A DNA stretch of 64,000 bases from Pseudomonas sp. GM80 (GCF_000282515.1 NZ_AKJD01000052.1:1-64000); one strand, 5' to 3'; positions 21,236 to 30,672 are shown, numbered from the stretch's first letter. The notes: generated from the letters alone by a model not told the origin. Translations and numbers: made by a program.

Positions 21236-21328
21236 TGTAGGCGCTGCGGCACGCTGCGATCTTTTGATCTTGTTTTTTAACAGTCAGGATCAAAAGATCG
21301 CAGCCTCGTTGCACTCGTCAGCTCCTAC
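21236..21328. repeat. REP-like inverted repeat (family A)
   Basis: TGTAGGCGCTGCGGCACGCTG pairs imperfectly with the right arm ending GTCAGCTCCTAC; the inner pair is GATCTTTTGATC / GATCAAAAGATC. It lies between divergent genes rather than at a transcript end. Confidence 0.8.
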
Positions 21329-21436
21329 GGGGGGGGCGGTGAGGCTGACTGCCAACGTTACCTGACGCTGTACAGCCTGACCGTCACGCCCTTCGTCGAG
21401 GCAACGCGACGTTTTTGGCCCGCTGAACGTCCCCGT

Positions 21437-21486
21437 GCTATAGATATTCGATAAAGGTATTTAATTTCTATTTTTTATAGCGATAA
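21437..21486 (+). promoter_or_regulatory. AT-rich promoter zone of the binding-protein gene
   Basis: A TATAGAT -10-like element at about 21439 has a weak TTGGCC-like -35 18 bases upstream. It is followed by a run of A/T with the repeated words TATAG and ATTTCTATTTTTTATAG. Such tracts are common before sulfur-starvation genes in pseudomonads, so CysB control is possible. That is inference only. Confidence 0.35.
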
Positions 21487-21528
21487 AGTCAGGCCTTTCA
21501 GCACACCACCCCCTGCTGCGAGGTTGTC

Positions 21529-22545
21529 ATGGCCACACCGTTCAAACGTTCCGCGCTGACTCTGTTGGCCGCATCCCTGGCAGCCAGCGCGCTGTTCAGC
21601 ACCGGCGCCCAGGCCGAAGGCAAGATCAGCATCGCCCAGCAATTCGGCATCGGTTACCTGATTCTTGATGTGGTGCGTGATCAGCAACTGATCGAAAAGC
21701 ACGGTAAAGAACAGGGCCTCGACATCAAGGTCGACTGGAACAGCATCTCTGGCGCCACCGCGATGAACGAGGCGCTGCTGACCGGTTCGCTCGATGTGGT
21801 CTCGGCAGGCGTGCCGCCGATGCTCACCGTGTGGGACCGCACCAAAGGCAAACAGAACGTCAAAGCCATCGCCGCGCTCGGTTCGATGCCCAATTATTTG
21901 CTGACCAACAACCCGAACATCAAGACACTCAAGGACTTCAGCGACAAGGACCGGATCGCCGTGCCGGCGGCCGGCGTGGGCTTCCAGTCGCGCACCTTGC
22001 AGATCGAAACCGCCAAGGAATTCGGCGACGCCCAGTACAAGAAATTCGACGACATCTCGGTCAGCCTGCCGCACCCCGACGCCACGGCGGCGTTGATTGC
22101 CGGCGGTTCGGAAATCAACTCGCACTTCTCCAGCCCGCCGTTCCAGTACCAGGCGCTGCAGAATCCCAACGTGCACAAGGTGCTGAGTTCCTACGACATC
22201 CTTGGCGGTCAGGCCACGTTCAACGTGCTTTACACCACGGAAAAATTCCACGACGAAAACCCGAAGACCTACAAGGCCTTCTACGCTGCACTGGCTGAAG
22301 CCGAGAAAATCATCAAGGCCGACAAACCCGCAGCCGCTCAGGCCTACATCCGCGTCGAACAGTCGAAGTTGCCGCTGGCGCTGGTCGAACAAATCGTCAA
22401 GGACCCGGAAATCGATTTCACCGTGGTGCCGCAACGCACATTCATCTACGCGGAGAAATTGCAGGAGCTGGGCGTGCTGAAAAACAAGGCAGGGAGCTGG
22501 AAGGATTACTTCTTTGAAGAGGCGCATGAAGGCGCTGGCAGTTGA
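21529..22545 (+). CDS. ABC transporter substrate-binding protein (sulfonate/nitrate type)
   Basis: 338 residues with a clear Sec signal peptide (cleavage after AQA, about residue 28) and the NMT1/SsuA-like fold. Recognisable segments are FGIGYLILDVVRDQQLIEKH, DVVSAGVPPMLTVWDR and ALIAGGSEINSHFS. It should bind an organic anion such as an aliphatic sulfonate or taurine in the periplasm and hand it to a permease. Neither permease nor ATPase gene is adjacent, so it either serves a transporter encoded elsewhere or has a sensing role. A strong terminator follows four bases after the stop codon. Confidence 0.82.
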   Translation: MATPFKRSALTLLAASLAASALFSTGAQAEGKISIAQQFGIGYLILDVVRDQQLIEKHGKEQGLDIKVDWNSISGATAMNEALLTGSLDVVSAGVPPMLTVWDRTKGKQNVKAIAALGSMPNYLLTNNPNIKTLKDFSDKDRIAVPAAGVGFQSRTLQIETAKEFGDAQYKKFDDISVSLPHPDATAALIAGGSEINSHFSSPPFQYQALQNPNVHKVLSSYDILGGQATFNVLYTTEKFHDENPKTYKAFYAALAEAEKIIKADKPAAAQAYIRVEQSKLPLALVEQIVKDPEIDFTVVPQRTFIYAEKLQELGVLKNKAGSWKDYFFEEAHEGAGS

Positions 22546-22548
22546 TAG

Positions 22549-22579
22549 AAAAGGGGCAACGTTGCGTTGCCCCTTTTTT
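22549..22579. terminator. Rho-independent terminator, probably bidirectional
   Basis: A perfect nine-base stem GGGGCAACG / CGTTGCCCC (22553-22561 and 22565-22573) with a TTG loop is followed by six T. A short A-run before the stem could serve paaZ on the other strand, whose stop lies three bases beyond. Confidence 0.9.
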
Positions 22580-22581
22580 CG

Positions 22582-24645
22582 TTACACCGCGCTTTCCTCG
22601 CGCTTGACCACCAACGTCAAAATGTCATAACTGGCCACCAGCTCGCCGAGCTGGTTGGTGACTTCCACATCCCACGCGACCACCCCTTGCGGAATGCCTT
22701 GCGGGCTCTTCTTGCCTTGGTCGATCTTGCGTTTGCAGGTCAGGCGCGCCTGGATGGTATCGCCGATGCCGACCGGGTTGATGAAGCGCAAGGTATCCAG
22801 GCCATAGTTGGCCAGCACCGGGCCAGGCGCGGCGGAGACGAACAGGCCGGCGGCCGCTGACAGCACGAAGTAGCCGTGGGCGATGCGTTTGCCGAACTGC
22901 GATTCCTTTGCGGCGATGTCGTCGAAGTGCATGTAGAAATGATCGCCGGACAGGCAGCCGAAGTTGACCAGATCGGCCTCGGTGACGGTGCGGCGATGAG
23001 TCAGCAGCGACTCGCCGATCTGCAGATCCTGGAAGTGCCGGCGGAACGGATGCACTTCGGTCTCGATGACTTTGGCGCCGCGCACGTGTTCGCCGGTGAC
23101 GGCCGCGAGCATGGTCGGCGAGCCCTGCACGGCGGCGCGTTGCAGGTAGTGTTTGACCGCGCGCAAGCCACCCAACTCTTCACCACCACCGGCACGACCC
23201 GGGCCGCCGTGTTTCAGTTGCGGCAGTGGCGAGCCGTGGCCGGTGGATTCGGCGGCGGATTCGCGATCCAGCACCAACAGACGCCCGTGCCAGGCAGCGG
23301 CAACCGGAATGGCTTTGGCGGCGATTTTCGGGTCTTTGGTCACCAGGCTGGCGACCAGGCTGCCTTTACCGCGCGCGGCCAACACCAGCGCTTCATCGAG
23401 ATCGTCGTAAGCCATCAGTGTGCTGACCGGGCCGAAGACCTCTATGTCGTGCGCGCCACCTTCGGCGCGCGGGTCACGGGCCAGCAACAGCGTCGGAGCG
23501 AAGAATGCCCCTTGGCTGACGTTTGCGCCGCGCGGTTCGAAACCGTCCTCAGCGCCGAACAGTTGATCGCAGCTTTGCAGCAAGCTTTGCAAGCGTTCGC
23601 CGACGTCCTTCTGCTGATCATGGGAAGCCAATGCGCCCATGCGCACGCCTTCCACGGATGGATCGCCGACGACGACTTTTGCCAGACGATCACGCAGGCG
23701 TGTGGCGACGGCGTCGATGTGTTGCTTGGGCACGATGGCGCGGCGAATCGCGGTGCATTTCTGCCCGGCCTTGGTGGTCATCTCGCGGGCGACTTCTTTG
23801 ATGAACAGCTCGAACTCTTCGTCGTCCGGCGTCACGTCAGGCGCGAGGATCGCGCAGTTCAGCGAGTCGGCCTCGGCGTTGAACGGCACCGAGTTGCGGA
23901 TCAGGTTCGGGTTGACGCGCAGCTTGGCGGCGGTGTCGGCGGAACCGGTGAAGGTCACCACGTCCTGGCCTTGCATGCGGTCGAGCAGGTCGCCGGTGCT
24001 GCCGATTACCAATTGCAGGCTGCCGGTCGGCAACAGGCCCGAGGCGTCCATCATGCGTACCACGGCTTCGGTCAGATAGCTGGTGGCGCTGGCCGGTTTG
24101 ACGATGCACGGCATGCCCGCGAGGAAGCACGGCGCGAATTTTTCCAGCATGCCCCAGATCGGAAAGTTGAACGCGTTGATGTGCACCGCGACGCCACCGC
24201 GCGGCACCAGAATGTGCGTGCCGGCAAAGGTGCCGAGTTTGCCCAAGGGCAGCGCCGGGCCTTCATGGACGATGTTGCCCGACGGCAATTCACGCGCGCC
24301 GAGGCCGGCGTAGGTGAACAGCGTGCCGTTGCCGCCCTCGATGTCGATCCAGCTGTCGGCGCGGGTGGCGCCGCTGTGGTGCGAGAGCGCGTAAAGCTCT
24401 TCCTTGCGTTCGCTGAGGTACAGCGCCAGGGCTTTGAGGCGTTGCGCACGTTGCTGGAAGTCGAGCTTCATCAGTTCGGTGACGCCTTGGCGGCGACCGA
24501 AATCGATGGCTTCGGCGAAGTCCGGGCGCTCTTCATGCGTGCGCGCCAGTTCGTGGCCGTCGATGGCGCTGCGCAGGATTTGCGCGCCGTGCTGGCCGAT
24601 CCAGCGGCCGGCGAGGAAGCTTTGCAGGGTAGGGGCGTGGGACAT
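22582..24645 (-). CDS. paaZ: Oxepin-CoA hydrolase / 3-oxo-5,6-dehydrosuberyl-CoA semialdehyde dehydrogenase
   Basis: A 687-residue fusion. Residues 1 to about 520 form an aldehyde dehydrogenase with E258 in NAEADSLNC and catalytic Cys297 in GQKCTAIRR. Residues about 540-680 form a MaoC-type (R)-hydratase domain with the hot-dog motif LVNFGCLSGDHFYMHFDD. The hydratase opens the oxepin ring of the phenylacetate pathway and the dehydrogenase oxidises the resulting aldehyde with NADP. Length matches E. coli PaaZ (681). It is the last gene of the minus-strand cluster, 23 bases after the symporter gene; AGGAG precedes the ATG. Confidence 0.95.
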   Translation of the reverse strand: MSHAPTLQSFLAGRWIGQHGAQILRSAIDGHELARTHEERPDFAEAIDFGRRQGVTELMKLDFQQRAQRLKALALYLSERKEELYALSHHSGATRADSWIDIEGGNGTLFTYAGLGARELPSGNIVHEGPALPLGKLGTFAGTHILVPRGGVAVHINAFNFPIWGMLEKFAPCFLAGMPCIVKPASATSYLTEAVVRMMDASGLLPTGSLQLVIGSTGDLLDRMQGQDVVTFTGSADTAAKLRVNPNLIRNSVPFNAEADSLNCAILAPDVTPDDEEFELFIKEVAREMTTKAGQKCTAIRRAIVPKQHIDAVATRLRDRLAKVVVGDPSVEGVRMGALASHDQQKDVGERLQSLLQSCDQLFGAEDGFEPRGANVSQGAFFAPTLLLARDPRAEGGAHDIEVFGPVSTLMAYDDLDEALVLAARGKGSLVASLVTKDPKIAAKAIPVAAAWHGRLLVLDRESAAESTGHGSPLPQLKHGGPGRAGGGEELGGLRAVKHYLQRAAVQGSPTMLAAVTGEHVRGAKVIETEVHPFRRHFQDLQIGESLLTHRRTVTEADLVNFGCLSGDHFYMHFDDIAAKESQFGKRIAHGYFVLSAAAGLFVSAAPGPVLANYGLDTLRFINPVGIGDTIQARLTCKRKIDQGKKSPQGIPQGVVAWDVEVTNQLGELVASYDILTLVVKREESAV

Positions 24646-24668
24646 GAAATAAGCTCCTGTGCTTGAAA

Positions 24669-26315
24669 TTAATGTTGGCTGGCGCCGGACGCGCCGATGC
24701 CGGTCATCGAACGGATGAACTGCGCCAGATAACGGCCGCGCTCAAGGGCTGCGCGGGGCGAACGATCCGTGACGGAAAACAGCCAGGCGCTGAAAAACGC
24801 CAGGCTCATGGAAAACAGTGCCGGGTTGGAATACGGGAACAGCGCTTGCGGGTGATGCAGGACGTTGACCCACACCGCCGGGCTGAGAATCAGCAAGACG
24901 ATGGCCGAAACCAGACCGGCCAGGCTGCCGATTACCGCGCCACGGGTGGTCAGGCCTTTCCAGTACATCGAAAGAAACAGCACCGGGAAATTCACCGAAG
25001 CGGCGATGGCCAATACCAGCCCGGACAGGAAGGCGATGTTCTGCGATTCGAACAGCAAGCCAAGCACAATGGCGAGCACGCCGATGCACAGGGTGGCGAT
25101 ACGCGAGACGCGGATTTCTTCTTTCTCGCTGGCCTGACCTTTGCGCATCACGCAGGCATACAGGTCGTGGGAAACGGCGGAGGCACCGGACAGCGCAAGC
25201 CCTGCGACCACCGCCAGAATCGTTGCGAACGCCACTGCCGAAATGAAGCCGAGAAACAGATTGCCGCCGACCGCTTGCGCCAGATGCACGGCGACCATGT
25301 TGCCGCCGCCGATGATCGCACCGCTGGCATCACGGAACGATGGATCGGTGCCGACCATGACGATCGAACCGAAGCCGACGATGATCAGCAGCAGGTAGAA
25401 ATAGCCGATGAACCCGGTGGCGTAGAACACGCTTTTGCGTGCCTGTTTCGCATCGCTGACGGTGAAGAAACGCATGAGGATGTGCGGCAAACCGGCGGTG
25501 CCGAACATCATGCCGAGCCCAAGGGAAATCGCATCAATCGGGTTCGACAGCAAACCGCCCGGCGCCATGATCGCCGTGCCTTTGGTGTGTGCGGCGGAGG
25601 CGCCGGCGAACATCGCTTCGAAGCTGAAACCGAAGTGCTTGAGCACCATGAGCGCCATGAACGTGGTGCCGAACAGCAGCATCACCGCTTTGATGATCTG
25701 CACCCATGTGGTGGCGAGCATGCCGCCGAAGGTCACGTAGAACACCATCAATACGCCAACCAGAACCACCGCGTAGAGGTAGTCGATGCCGAACAGCAGT
25801 TCGATCAGTTTGCCGGCGCCGACCATTTGCGCAACGAGGTACATCAGCGCCACGGTGAGGGTGCCGAACGCCGAGGTCAGCCGCACCGGGATCTGTTCGA
25901 GGCGATAGGAGACGACATCGGCGAACGTGTATTTGCCAAGGTTGCGCAGGCGTTCGGCGATCAGGAACAGAATGATCGGCCAACCGGCGAGCACGCCCAG
26001 GGCATAGAGCAAACCGTCGTAACCGTTGAGGAACATCATCGCCGAGATGCCGAGAAATGACGCGGCGGAGATCATGTCGCCGGCAATCGCCAGACCGTTC
26101 TGAAACCCGGTCATGCCGCCGCCCGCAGTGTAGAAATCGCTGGTGGAACGGGTGCGCAGCGCCGCCCAGCGGGTGACGCCGAGGGTGAACAGCACGAACA
26201 CCATGAACATGCCGATGGCGTTCCAGTTCAGCGGGCGCGCGGCGGTTTCGGCAGCGAGGGCGAGGTCGGCGACCATGATGCCGGGGATCAGCAGTGACGC
26301 GGCGAGACGCTTCAT
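24669..26315 (-). CDS. paaL: Sodium:solute symporter, probable phenylacetate permease
   Basis: 548 residues with an N-terminal hydrophobic leader (ending LALAAE) and about 13 membrane helices. It is an SSS-family protein close to ActP acetate permease: [57 protein letters not shown]. In P. putida the matching gene of the paa cluster encodes a phenylacetate uptake protein, and the location between paaE and paaZ points to the same role. Acetate or another short acid cannot be excluded. Its ATG overlaps the DUF485 gene by four bases, as in yjcH-actP pairs. The companion porin gene known from P. putida is not present here. Confidence 0.85.
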   Translation of the reverse strand: MKRLAASLLIPGIMVADLALAAETAARPLNWNAIGMFMVFVLFTLGVTRWAALRTRSTSDFYTAGGGMTGFQNGLAIAGDMISAASFLGISAMMFLNGYDGLLYALGVLAGWPIILFLIAERLRNLGKYTFADVVSYRLEQIPVRLTSAFGTLTVALMYLVAQMVGAGKLIELLFGIDYLYAVVLVGVLMVFYVTFGGMLATTWVQIIKAVMLLFGTTFMALMVLKHFGFSFEAMFAGASAAHTKGTAIMAPGGLLSNPIDAISLGLGMMFGTAGLPHILMRFFTVSDAKQARKSVFYATGFIGYFYLLLIIVGFGSIVMVGTDPSFRDASGAIIGGGNMVAVHLAQAVGGNLFLGFISAVAFATILAVVAGLALSGASAVSHDLYACVMRKGQASEKEEIRVSRIATLCIGVLAIVLGLLFESQNIAFLSGLVLAIAASVNFPVLFLSMYWKGLTTRGAVIGSLAGLVSAIVLLILSPAVWVNVLHHPQALFPYSNPALFSMSLAFFSAWLFSVTDRSPRAALERGRYLAQFIRSMTGIGASGASQH

Positions 26316-26620
26316 CGTGCGCACTCCTGCTTGAGTTTTTCGTTGAGCGGATCGATGACGTTGTTGGCGCGGTACACGTAGAACCCGGTCAAAGTGAAGG
26401 CCAGCAACACCACGCCAACGCCGACCAGCATGCCCACGCTGGTCACGCCGCCGCTGAGGGATTGGCCGAGGGTGGCGGGGGAGAAGGCCACGAGCAGGAC
26501 GAAGCCGTAATAGATCACCAGCATCAGCGCGGTCAGCGACCAGTACAGGCGCTGTTTGCGGCGTACCAACTGGATGAAATCGGGGTGTTGGCGGATCCGT
26601 TCGACGTCTTCGGGGCTCAT
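26312..26620 (-). CDS. DUF485 membrane protein (YjcH-like)
   Basis: 102 residues with two membrane helices (about 25-48 and 58-84) and the family pattern [31 protein letters not shown]485 proteins are encoded directly upstream of SSS permeases such as ActP and are thought to be accessory to them. The ATGA overlap with the symporter gene supports obligate co-expression. It begins the third transcriptional sub-block of the paa cluster, after a REP-like hairpin. Confidence 0.88.
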   Translation of the reverse strand: MSPEDVERIRQHPDFIQLVRRKQRLYWSLTALMLVIYYGFVLLVAFSPATLGQSLSGGVTSVGMLVGVGVVLLAFTLTGFYVYRANNVIDPLNEKLKQECAR

Positions 26621-26689
26621 GATCGTTTCCTTGTTTGTTGTTTTTGTTTTGGGTGAAACAGTTGCAACACAAAGCCCCCTGTAGGAGTG

Positions 26690-26769
26690 AGCCTGCTCGC
26701 GATAGCGTCATCAGATTCACCATTGATGCCGCCTGACATACCGCTATCGCGAGCAGGCTCACTCCTACA
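26690..26769. repeat. REP-like inverted repeat (family B)
   Basis: TGTAGGAGTGAGCCTGCTCG with GATAGCG pairs with CGCTATCGCGAGCAGGCTCA and its continuation. It is placed between paaE and the DUF485 gene, which read in the same direction, so it may separate expression of the oxygenase genes from the transport/paaZ genes. Confidence 0.85.
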
Positions 26770-26788
26770 GGGGATGGGTGTGAATCCT

Positions 26789-27865
26789 TTAGAACTGGTC
26801 GAAATCGAGGACGACTTTGTCGCTCACCGGGTACGCCTGGCACGACAGCACATAGCCCGCCGCGACTTCGTAATCTTCCAGCGCATGGTTGCTGTCCATG
26901 TCGACTTCGCCTTCGATGACTTTGCACTTGCAGGTCGAGCACACGCCGGCCTTGCACGAATACGGCAGTTCCAGCCCCTGCGCATTGCCGGCATCAAGCA
27001 GGCTCTGGCTGTTGCGCGGCAGTTCGAACGCCACGGCGCGGCCGTCGCTGATCACGGTGATCTGGCTGACCCCGGCGTCGAGCATCTGCGCGGCCTCGCG
27101 GGCTTCGCGTTTGTGCTGGCTACCGGCAGCGGCGAACAGTTCGAAGTGGATGCGCTCGGCGCCCATGCCCTTGGCCTTGAGGCTGTCGCGCACGGTTTCG
27201 GTCATCTCTTGCGGGCCGCAAATGAACGCCGCGTCGAGGGCTTTGACGTCGAGCCAGCGGCTGAACAGTTGCTCGCATTTCTGTGCATCGATGCGACCGT
27301 TATAAAGGTCAACATCCTGCTGCTCGCGGCTGAACACGAAGATCAGATTGAGGCGTTGCAGGTAGCGGTTTTTCAGGTCTTCCAGCTGTTCACGGAACAA
27401 TGCGCCCGAACTGGAGCGGTTGCCGTACAGCAACGTCACGCGGCTGTGCGGTTCGTTTTCCAGCGTGGTTTTGATTATCGACAGAATCGGCGTGATACCC
27501 GATCCCGCTGCCACGGCGAGATAATTGCCGTGCCGCGCCGGATCCAGATCAACATGGAAATGCCCGGCCGGCGGCATCACTTCCAGCGTGTGCCCAGTCT
27601 GCAATTGCTCGTTGGCAAACGCCGAAAACCGCCCGCCGGCCACGCGTTTGATCGCAATGCGCAGTTCGCCGTCATTGACCCCGGTGCAGATCGAATACGA
27701 GCGGCGCACTTCTTCGCCGTCCATCTGCGTGCGCATCACCAGGTGCTGGCCCTGTGTGAACTGAAAACTGTCCTGCAGGTGCTGCGGAATGTCGAAGGCG
27801 ATGGACACGGCGTCACGGGTTTCGCTGCGTACATCCTTGATGGTCAGGCTGTGAAATTTGCTCAT
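26789..27865 (-). CDS. paaE: Phenylacetyl-CoA epoxidase reductase subunit PaaE
   Basis: 358 residues. An N-terminal FAD-binding ferredoxin-reductase domain (RRSYSICTG, about 55-63, then [15 protein letters not shown]) is followed by an NAD-binding domain and a C-terminal plant-type 2Fe-2S domain with C-x4-C-x2-C ([11 protein letters not shown]) and a fourth cysteine in VLSCQAYP. It passes electrons from NADPH to the PaaA diiron centre. The leader GGAGAACAATAATG is the same as that of paaA. It is the last gene of paaABCDE, with a 30-base gap after paaD. Confidence 0.95.
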   Translation of the reverse strand: MSKFHSLTIKDVRSETRDAVSIAFDIPQHLQDSFQFTQGQHLVMRTQMDGEEVRRSYSICTGVNDGELRIAIKRVAGGRFSAFANEQLQTGHTLEVMPPAGHFHVDLDPARHGNYLAVAAGSGITPILSIIKTTLENEPHSRVTLLYGNRSSSGALFREQLEDLKNRYLQRLNLIFVFSREQQDVDLYNGRIDAQKCEQLFSRWLDVKALDAAFICGPQEMTETVRDSLKAKGMGAERIHFELFAAAGSQHKREAREAAQMLDAGVSQITVISDGRAVAFELPRNSQSLLDAGNAQGLELPYSCKAGVCSTCKCKVIEGEVDMDSNHALEDYEVAAGYVLSCQAYPVSDKVVLDFDQF

Positions 27866-27895
27866 TATTGTTCTCCCGACACGGCGCAGGGCCGC

Positions 27896-28429
27896 TCAGA
27901 TGCACTTGAAATAGTCGAAGGGCTCGCGGCAATCGCAGCAGCGGTACAAGGCTTTGCACGCGGTCGAACCGAACTCGCTGAGCACTTCGGTGTGGGCGCT
28001 GCCGCACTGCGGGCAGAGCACCGTCGGACTCTCGCCGAGCAGCGTGCGTTTGCTTGCGCTGCCATCGGGCGGGGCGATGCCGTAAGCGCGCAGGCGTTCG
28101 CGGCCATCGGCGGTGATCCAGTCGGTCGACCACGCCGGGGTCAATTTGCGCTCCAGTTTCGGCGCATTGAATCCGGCCTGTTCCAGCGCGGTGCGGATGT
28201 CATCCTCGATCACTTCGGTGGCCGGGCAACCGGAGTAGGTCGGCGTGACCACCACGTGCAGATGTCCGGCCTGCCAGTCGAGATCGCGGACGATGCCCAG
28301 ATCGACCACACTGACCACCGGCACTTCCGGATCCATGACTTCGGCGAGGGTCGCCCAGGCCTTGTCCAGATCACCGAGCAGCGCCGGCCGGCCGCCGCGG
28401 TCGCTGGTGATCAACTCACCAGGTTGCAT
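27896..28429 (-). CDS. paaD: Phenylacetyl-CoA epoxidase assembly protein PaaD
   Basis: 177 residues: an N-terminal MIP18/DUF59-type domain (VMDPEVPVVSVVDLGIVRDL; TPTYSGCPATEVIEDDI) and a C-terminal zinc-ribbon-like tail with CPQC, C-K-ALYRCCDC and a last cysteine. PaaD is needed for function of the epoxidase and is thought to help iron-sulfur or diiron maturation. The start at 28429 overlaps the paaC 3' end by 14 bases; a longer upstream reading would run into paaC and is rejected. Confidence 0.93.
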   Translation of the reverse strand: MQPGELITSDRGGRPALLGDLDKAWATLAEVMDPEVPVVSVVDLGIVRDLDWQAGHLHVVVTPTYSGCPATEVIEDDIRTALEQAGFNAPKLERKLTPAWSTDWITADGRERLRAYGIAPPDGSASKRTLLGESPTVLCPQCGSAHTEVLSEFGSTACKALYRCCDCREPFDYFKCI

Positions 28430-29177
28430 CGGGGTACGCTCGGGGCAGGAACTGCATTTCTGCGAGCAAAATGCCCAGGTGTTCGCTGTGCAGACCGCGA
28501 CGGGCATTCAGATAGAAGTAGCTCGGCGCCGCCGGGACGGGCAGGGTGGCGCGGGCGAATACTTCGTTGACCGTGGCTTGCCATTGCGCAGCGACGCTGG
28601 CGATGTCCGGCGAAATACCGGCCGCGCACAGACGTTGTTCGCTGTCGTCGGCAGCGATCAGTTCGACGGTGAAACGCCAGACTTCCGGGATCGCCGCGAG
28701 CATGCGCTGATGGCTTTCTTCGGTGCCGTCGCCCAGGCGTTCGATCCACTCGCCGGAGCGGCGCAGGTGATAGGTGACTTCCTTGACCGCTTTGGCGGCG
28801 ATCCCGGCAATGCGTTCGTCGCTCGACTGGCTCAGGCCCTGCAACACTGGCAGATGCCAGGCGTCGTAGAAGAATTGCTTGAGCATGGTCACGGCGTAAT
28901 CGCCATTCGGTTGCTCGACCAGCAGCAGATTGCGGTAGGCGCGCTCGTCGCGGCGGAAGGCCAGATCATCGGCATCGCGGCCGTCATCGAGCAACTCGGC
29001 AGCGTATTCCAGCCAGTGCCGCGCCTGGCCGACGAGGTCGAGGCCGACGTTCATCAGCGCCAGTTCTTCTTCCAGCGCCGGCGCCTTGCCGCACCATTGG
29101 CACAGGCGCTGGCCCTGAATCAGGGCGCTGTCGCCGAGGCGCAGCAGGTATTCGATCAGATCGGTTTTATCGTTCAT
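28416..29177 (-). CDS. paaC: Phenylacetyl-CoA epoxidase structural subunit PaaC
   Basis: A 253-residue ferritin-like helical protein (MNDKTDLIEYLLRLGDSALI; LMNVGLDLVGQARHWLEYAAEL). It is the partner that forms the PaaAC core with the catalytic subunit. It resembles PaaA in fold but does not carry the full diiron ligand set. GAGG lies six bases before ATG 29177, which fixes the start, and two bases of the eight-base gap to paaB follow. Confidence 0.94.
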   Translation of the reverse strand: MNDKTDLIEYLLRLGDSALIQGQRLCQWCGKAPALEEELALMNVGLDLVGQARHWLEYAAELLDDGRDADDLAFRRDERAYRNLLLVEQPNGDYAVTMLKQFFYDAWHLPVLQGLSQSSDERIAGIAAKAVKEVTYHLRRSGEWIERLGDGTEESHQRMLAAIPEVWRFTVELIAADDSEQRLCAAGISPDIASVAAQWQATVNEVFARATLPVPAAPSYFYLNARRGLHSEHLGILLAEMQFLPRAYPDATW

Positions 29178-29185
29178 GGTCGACC

Positions 29186-29467
29186 TCACATGTGCCCGAC
29201 TTCGGCCGGCAGTTCGTAGAAACTGGCGTGGCGATAAACCTTGTCGTCAGCCGGATCGAACAGCGGATCCTTTTCATCCGGCGACGAGGCGGTGATCAGC
29301 GCCGAAGGCACCACCCACAGGCTCACGCCCTCGCTGCGGCGGGTGTAGAGCTCGCGCGCGTTTTCGATGGCCATGGTGGTGTCGGCGGCATGCACGCTGC
29401 CGACGTGTTTGTGATTGAGGCCGTGCTTGCTGCGCACGAAAACTTCGAAAAGGGTCCATTGGGACAT
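29186..29467 (-). CDS. paaB: Phenylacetyl-CoA epoxidase subunit PaaB
   Basis: 93 residues, starting MSQWTLFEVFVRSKHGLNHKHVGSVHA, which is the highly conserved PaaB N-terminus. It bridges PaaAC units in the multicomponent oxygenase. The ATG at 29467 has GGAG eight bases upstream; a GTG at 29476 is less likely. It is separated from paaA by 162 bases that contain a strong inverted repeat, unusual for subunits of one complex. Confidence 0.95.
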   Translation of the reverse strand: MSQWTLFEVFVRSKHGLNHKHVGSVHAADTTMAIENARELYTRRSEGVSLWVVPSALITASSPDEKDPLFDPADDKVYRHASFYELPAEVGHM

Positions 29468-29510
29468 GTCATTCACTCCACATCAGTTCGGTTAGTGCGG
29501 CTGACAATCG

Positions 29511-29612
29511 ATCGTTCCCACGCTCCTGCGTGGGAATGCAGCCCGTGACGCTCCGCGTCACTGGACGCAGAGCGTCCCTTGAGGCGTTCCCACGCAGAGC
29601 GTGGGAACGATC
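29511..29612. repeat. REP-like inverted repeat (family D) between paaA and paaB
   Basis: Arms ATCGTTCCCACGCTCCTGCG and CGCAGAGCGTGGGAACGAT enclose further small stems (GTGACGCTCCGCGTCAC; GACGCAGAGCGTC). It is the only copy of this family in the window and lies inside an operon rather than at its end. Confidence 0.85.
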
Positions 29613-29629
29613 AGCAGTCGTGCCTTGGG

Positions 29630-30619
29630 TCAGGCGGCGTTCTTGTTGTTCTTTTTGCGGGCGTGGGCGACGGCGGCTTCGCGGACCCAGGCGCCGTCTT
29701 CGATAGCTTTGCGGCGGGTGGCTACTCGTTCCTGATTGCACGGGCCGTTGCCCTTGAGCACTTCGTAGAATTCGTTCCACTGGATTTCGCCAAAATCGTA
29801 GTGACCGCGCTCGGCGTTCCACTTCAAGTCAGGATCGGGGCAGGTGCAGCCGAGCAGTTCAAGCTGCGGGATGGTCTGGTCGATGAAGCGCTGGCGCAGT
29901 TCGTCGTTGCTTTGGCGCTTGATCTTCCAGGCCATCGATTGCGCACTGTTTGGCGAGTGCTCATCGCTCGGGCCGAACATCATCAGCGACGGCCACCACA
30001 GGCGATTGATCGCGTCCTGCACCATGTCTTTTTGCGCCTGAGTGCCGTGACGCATCATGGTCAGGAGGATTTCGTAGCCCTGGCGCTGGTGGAAACTCTC
30101 TTCCTTGCAGATGCGCACCATTGCCCGCGAGTAGGGGCCGTACGAAGTGCGCTGCAACACCACCTGATTGACGATCGCGGCACCGTCGACCAGCCAGCCC
30201 ACCGCGCCCATGTCGGCCCAGTTCAGCGTCGGGTAATTGAAGATGCTCGAATATTTGGCTTTGCCGCTGTGCAGCTTGGCGATCTCTTCATCGCGGTCGG
30301 CACCGAGGGTTTCCATCGCGCTGTAGAGGTACAGACCGTGGCCAGCCTCATCCTGAATCTTCGCCATCAATTGCAATTTGCGTTTGAGTGACGGTGCGCG
30401 AGTCACCCAGTTGCCTTCCGGGAGCATGCCGACGATTTCGGAGTGGGCGTGCTGGGAAATCTGCCGGATCAGCGTCTGGCGATATGCATCGGGCATCCAG
30501 TTTTTCGCTTCAATCTTGATTTCTGAATCGATTTTTTCCTGGAAGGCGCGTTCCTCGTCGGACATCTCCGCAAGGTCTTTGATGCGCTTGACGCCGGTTT
30601 CTACAAGCTGTGCGTACAT
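29630..30619 (-). CDS. paaA: Phenylacetyl-CoA epoxidase catalytic subunit PaaA
   Basis: A 329-residue diiron oxygenase alpha subunit that, with PaaC, B and E, epoxidises the ring of phenylacetyl-CoA. The carboxylate/histidine ligands lie in [11 protein letters not shown] and [12 protein letters not shown], each an E-x-x-H pattern on a helix of the ferritin-like bundle. The C-terminal KKNNK tail is basic. Length matches E. coli PaaA (309) with a short extension. It has its own well-formed promoter about 50-80 bases upstream and starts the second transcriptional block of the cluster. Confidence 0.96.
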   Translation of the reverse strand: MYAQLVETGVKRIKDLAEMSDEERAFQEKIDSEIKIEAKNWMPDAYRQTLIRQISQHAHSEIVGMLPEGNWVTRAPSLKRKLQLMAKIQDEAGHGLYLYSAMETLGADRDEEIAKLHSGKAKYSSIFNYPTLNWADMGAVGWLVDGAAIVNQVVLQRTSYGPYSRAMVRICKEESFHQRQGYEILLTMMRHGTQAQKDMVQDAINRLWWPSLMMFGPSDEHSPNSAQSMAWKIKRQSNDELRQRFIDQTIPQLELLGCTCPDPDLKWNAERGHYDFGEIQWNEFYEVLKGNGPCNQERVATRRKAIEDGAWVREAAVAHARKKNNKNAA

Positions 30620-30672
30620 TATTGTTCTCCTGCCTCAGGTTTTTCGAAGGCATGTTCGAGGGCATGGAGAAC

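Larger units (their letters stand above)
21020..21528. other. 509-base intergenic region with one REP copy and an AT-rich promoter zone
   Basis: It separates the divergent sulfatase-fold gene and the binding-protein gene. No convincing gene was found. It holds the family A repeat at 21236-21328 and an AT-rich stretch from about 21437 to 21486 just before the binding-protein gene. Confidence 0.6.

Noticed and set aside
21016..21252. 78-codon minus-strand frame upstream of the LTA-synthase-like gene
   Set aside because: It runs partly into a REP-like repeat, has no good ribosome site and no recognisable sequence; intergenic noise is more likely.
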